Shown piece by piece: positions 13,090 through 14,944 of a stretch of DNA of 14,944 bases. Each line of letters begins with the position of its first letter. The stretch's first letter is position 1. The stretch covers positions 1 through 14,944 of the forward strand of contig CAUZSN010000072.1 in NCBI GenBank assembly GCA_963582345.1, read 5' to 3'. The DNA is from CAUZSN01 sp963582345 (GTDB taxonomy: Bacteria > Planctomycetota > Planctomycetia > Planctomycetales > Planctomycetaceae). A program made the position numbers and the translations under genes. The notes below the pieces were generated by a model that was not told where the DNA came from, ran no database searches, and saw nothing but the letters and a program-made list of their open reading frames with translations.

Positions 13090-14310
13090 CTATTTAGGCT
13101 CGGGGTAGTCGAATTGAGACTTCAATCGAAACATACGACCCTGCCCGGCACTCAACAAAGTCTTGAATCCACCTCCTTGTAGGGTCTTCGCGGACTCACT
13201 GGCGGTAGTGGTATTAATCTCCGTGATTCCGACAACGTGTGCCTTCACTGAGACACGTACCGTTTGCTTTTGCTGGTGGTTGCGATTCACAAGCATGAAG
13301 TACTCGACTCCTTTCGGATCTTCGAAACATCCCAACACCAGTGGACGATTGGACGGCAACTGAATTGCAAGATCGGACGGTGGTGTCGTGCAACCCGTAG
13401 GTATCAGACCGGTGTGGTAAACGGCTATTGAATCGAGCGTTAGCAACAATTTCCCGATGGTTTTGATTTCTCTGTTGATTCGTTTGACATTGTTGTATTG
13501 CATCGTGGGTTTACCTTCAAAATCCACGATCGCGGCCTTTCCCTTGGCAGTCGCCCAATAGGTGAAGTACAGAATCCCTTTTATTCCGTAGGCCAGCGAC
13601 GTGTGAACCTGCCAACGCATCTCGTCGTAGGTAGGGACTCGGCCACCGTCGTGCGCTTGGATAATGTTCCAGGCCGGTACATTGTTCTTGAGGGCATACT
13701 TGCGAATTATCGAGAGATTCTCGAAATAATCCGGTTGGTCTGATTTTTTCTTCAGGGCGTAGTGGTCGTAACTGAGCACGCTCGGCCGAACCATTTTCAT
13801 GTACTTCTTAATATATTCGTCGTATGTTGGCGTGCCGAGCTGTTTAGGGGACGCATAGCAGGGAAAGACGTTGATGTAATGCAGATGTTTCGACCCACGT
13901 TTGCGCAAACGTGCATGAATCCGACCAAGACGGGCAAACGAGTGATAGTTGGGCTCATCGTCAAGAAAGTATCCGTAGAGTGCCGGATGATTTTCATAGT
14001 CCTCGAGGACGCCATCGATGCCGGAGTCGCCCTTCTTAGGATCGAATCGAAGTCGGAGGCGCTCGTCAACCACGATAGCTTTGAGACCCACCTGCCGACA
14101 GAAGTCGAGCATCCGCTTATTCTCTTTGACGGAATACCATCCGCGGGGCCCGACAAAGGTGAAGTTTGCGTCAGCAACAGATTGCCACGTCTCAAGCTTG
14201 TTTTTGTGCGGCGGCGGACCCCACCAGAAGCCGATCGGAAAATCGTCAAGCAACCACGGCTTGTCTGAAAAACATGCGATAAGAAGGATCGACGTAATCA
14301 AGTTTTGCAA
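13090..14310 (-). CDS. Probable secreted glycoside-hydrolase-like TIM-barrel protein
   Basis: The protein has 406 aa from TTG 14310; no in-frame ATG lies upstream, and a weak GGA is about 9 nt before. A short hydrophobic N-terminus (LITSILLIACF) looks like a signal peptide or lipoprotein-type signal. Barrel features include FPIGFWWGPPPH, FVGPRGWYS, VGLKAIVVDERL, then HPALYGYFLDDEP (acidic pair at about 117-119, candidate acid/base), YDHYAL, VPAWNIIQAHD and YGIKGILYFTYW. A beta-rich C-terminal domain (VEYFMLVNRN onward) resembles the accessory domains of GH42/GH5-like enzymes. It likely acts on an extracellular or periplasmic polysaccharide. The exact family and substrate cannot be fixed from sequence by eye. 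Confidence 0.8.
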   Translation of the reverse strand: MQNLITSILLIACFSDKPWLLDDFPIGFWWGPPPHKNKLETWQSVADANFTFVGPRGWYSVKENKRMLDFCRQVGLKAIVVDERLRLRFDPKKGDSGIDGVLEDYENHPALYGYFLDDEPNYHSFARLGRIHARLRKRGSKHLHYINVFPCYASPKQLGTPTYDEYIKKYMKMVRPSVLSYDHYALKKKSDQPDYFENLSIIRKYALKNNVPAWNIIQAHDGGRVPTYDEMRWQVHTSLAYGIKGILYFTYWATAKGKAAIVDFEGKPTMQYNNVKRINREIKTIGKLLLTLDSIAVYHTGLIPTGCTTPPSDLAIQLPSNRPLVLGCFEDPKGVEYFMLVNRNHQQKQTVRVSVKAHVVGITEINTTTASESAKTLQGGGFKTLLSAGQGRMFRLKSQFDYPEPK

Positions 14311-14862
14311 AGCGTTATTTCCGAATGGGATTCTGAGTTGATCGGTATTGAAAAAATTCGTAGATTTGCAGATCGAAGATACAACGCAATATAAGTTGTT
14401 TTCAGAAGATTGCCTAACGTCGACGTCGTTTTTCCAACATGGTTCACGCGGCCGATGTCAAAGGCTAAGCAACTAACGTTTCGCATCACCGGGCATGCAA
14501 AATGTGAATTGCAATAATACGCTATGCGCATAGACTAAACACGATAAAGTTGTGCAGCGACACTCACATCAGACGGCAAGTCAAGAGAGTGTGTATGGCT
14601 AACCAGCGAAAGAGATTTCGGAATTGAAATTAAGGGTGACAAAGTGGGACCCTATTATATTCTGATGAAGGGACCCATTCCTGAGTTGATGAAAGTATAA
14701 GTCAAGGTACACAAACACAGCCCACCTTAACGGTAACAATTCATTCGGTCATGCGATAAAACAAGATGGGATGATACAAGAAACCTGTCAGAACAAACGA
14801 AAGCGGATTTAATGAGCGACGAGAACACGTCAATCACAGAAATCCAGATTGAAAGATAAATT
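14311..14862. other. AT-rich spacer with a possible decayed coding fragment
   Basis: About 550 bp. Between 14552 and 14700 (+) there is an open frame without a start codon whose end looks protein-like (DFGIEIKGDKVGPYYILMKG, then PIPELMKV and stop). This may be the tail of a lost gene. The remainder is AT-rich and probably carries promoters for the two divergent secreted-protein genes on either side. Confidence 0.4.
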
Positions 14863-14944
14863 ATGATGAAGTCAGCACTACGATTAACCTCGCTTTCTGC
14901 AGCAATTCTTCTCTTCAGCCATGGAAGTATGGTAAATGCAAGCG
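14863..14944 (+). CDS. Start of a gene for an exported protein (3'-truncated)
   Basis: ATG 14863 (or ATG 14866) opens a frame that continues to the window end. The first 26 residues form a signal peptide: basic n-region (MMKSALR), hydrophobic core (LTSLSAAILLF) and a likely cleavage after VNA. A weak purine tract (GAAAG) lies about 8-12 nt upstream. The mature protein is outside the window, so its function is unknown. Confidence 0.7.
   Translation, partial: MMKSALRLTSLSAAILLFSHGSMVNAS

Noticed and set aside
1..14944. CRISPR array
   Set aside because: No set of regularly spaced 25-40-bp repeats is visible. The repeats found are pairs only.

Overview
The window looks like a chromosomal region of a Planctomycetota-type bacterium with moderate GC. 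I infer this from the style of its small proteins (a compact cold-shock protein, Lys-rich and Cys-rich mini-proteins), the GTG/TTG starts, the wide spacers full of degenerate repeats, and integrase tails carrying a tRNA-T-arm-like sequence. The assignment is an inference, since no rRNA or other marker gene is present.

Layout. Positions 1-1935 (+) hold the C-terminal part of a spermidine synthase-like aminopropyltransferase followed by a two-helix K+ channel with a cytosolic RCK-like domain. Positions 2132-2923 (+) hold a Sir2-family NAD+-dependent deacylase, flanked by a 10-bp perfect inverted repeat (2097-2106 / 2941-2950). Immediately behind it, on the minus strand, lies a group IIC intron of about 597 nt (2951 to about 3547). 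Domains V and VI and the branch-point A are intact, but no reverse transcriptase is encoded. When the intron is removed in silico, the target site reads like the inverse core of an integron attC, on the strand that group IIC-attC introns are known to use.

Positions 3675-5500 (+) are a run of small genes: a zinc-ribbon protein, a doubtful membrane ORF, a cold-shock protein, a 35-aa Lys-rich protein, an unknown 92-93-aa protein and an HEXXH metallopeptidase-like protein. A 56-bp dispersed repeat follows each of the last two. Positions 5501-6426 are gene-poor. Positions 6427-7199 (-) are a tightly coupled set of three small genes: an 85-aa unknown, a DUF971 protein, and a zinc-ribbon protein broken by a one-base frameshift. 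A clear intrinsic terminator on the same strand lies just upstream.

Positions 7545-9380 (+) hold a zinc-ribbon/TM protein, a 46-aa Cys-rich protein, a small TM protein and an unusual fusion of a DUF4190-like membrane domain to protein-L-isoaspartate O-methyltransferase. Positions 9892-12162 (-) encode a membrane-anchored DUF255 (YyaL/SPATA20-like) thioredoxin-domain protein whose gene is flanked by 27-bp near-identical inverted repeats. Positions 12163-13089 hold hairpins and the 3' remnant of a tyrosine-integrase-like gene. Positions 13090-14310 (-) encode a probably secreted glycoside-hydrolase-like TIM-barrel protein. A new (+) gene with a signal peptide begins at 14863 and runs off the window.

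The most interesting signal is the RT-less group IIC intron inserted precisely at the putative recombination core of a sir2 cassette. Next are the inverted-repeat-flanked DUF255 gene and the frameshifted, translationally coupled DUF971 operon.
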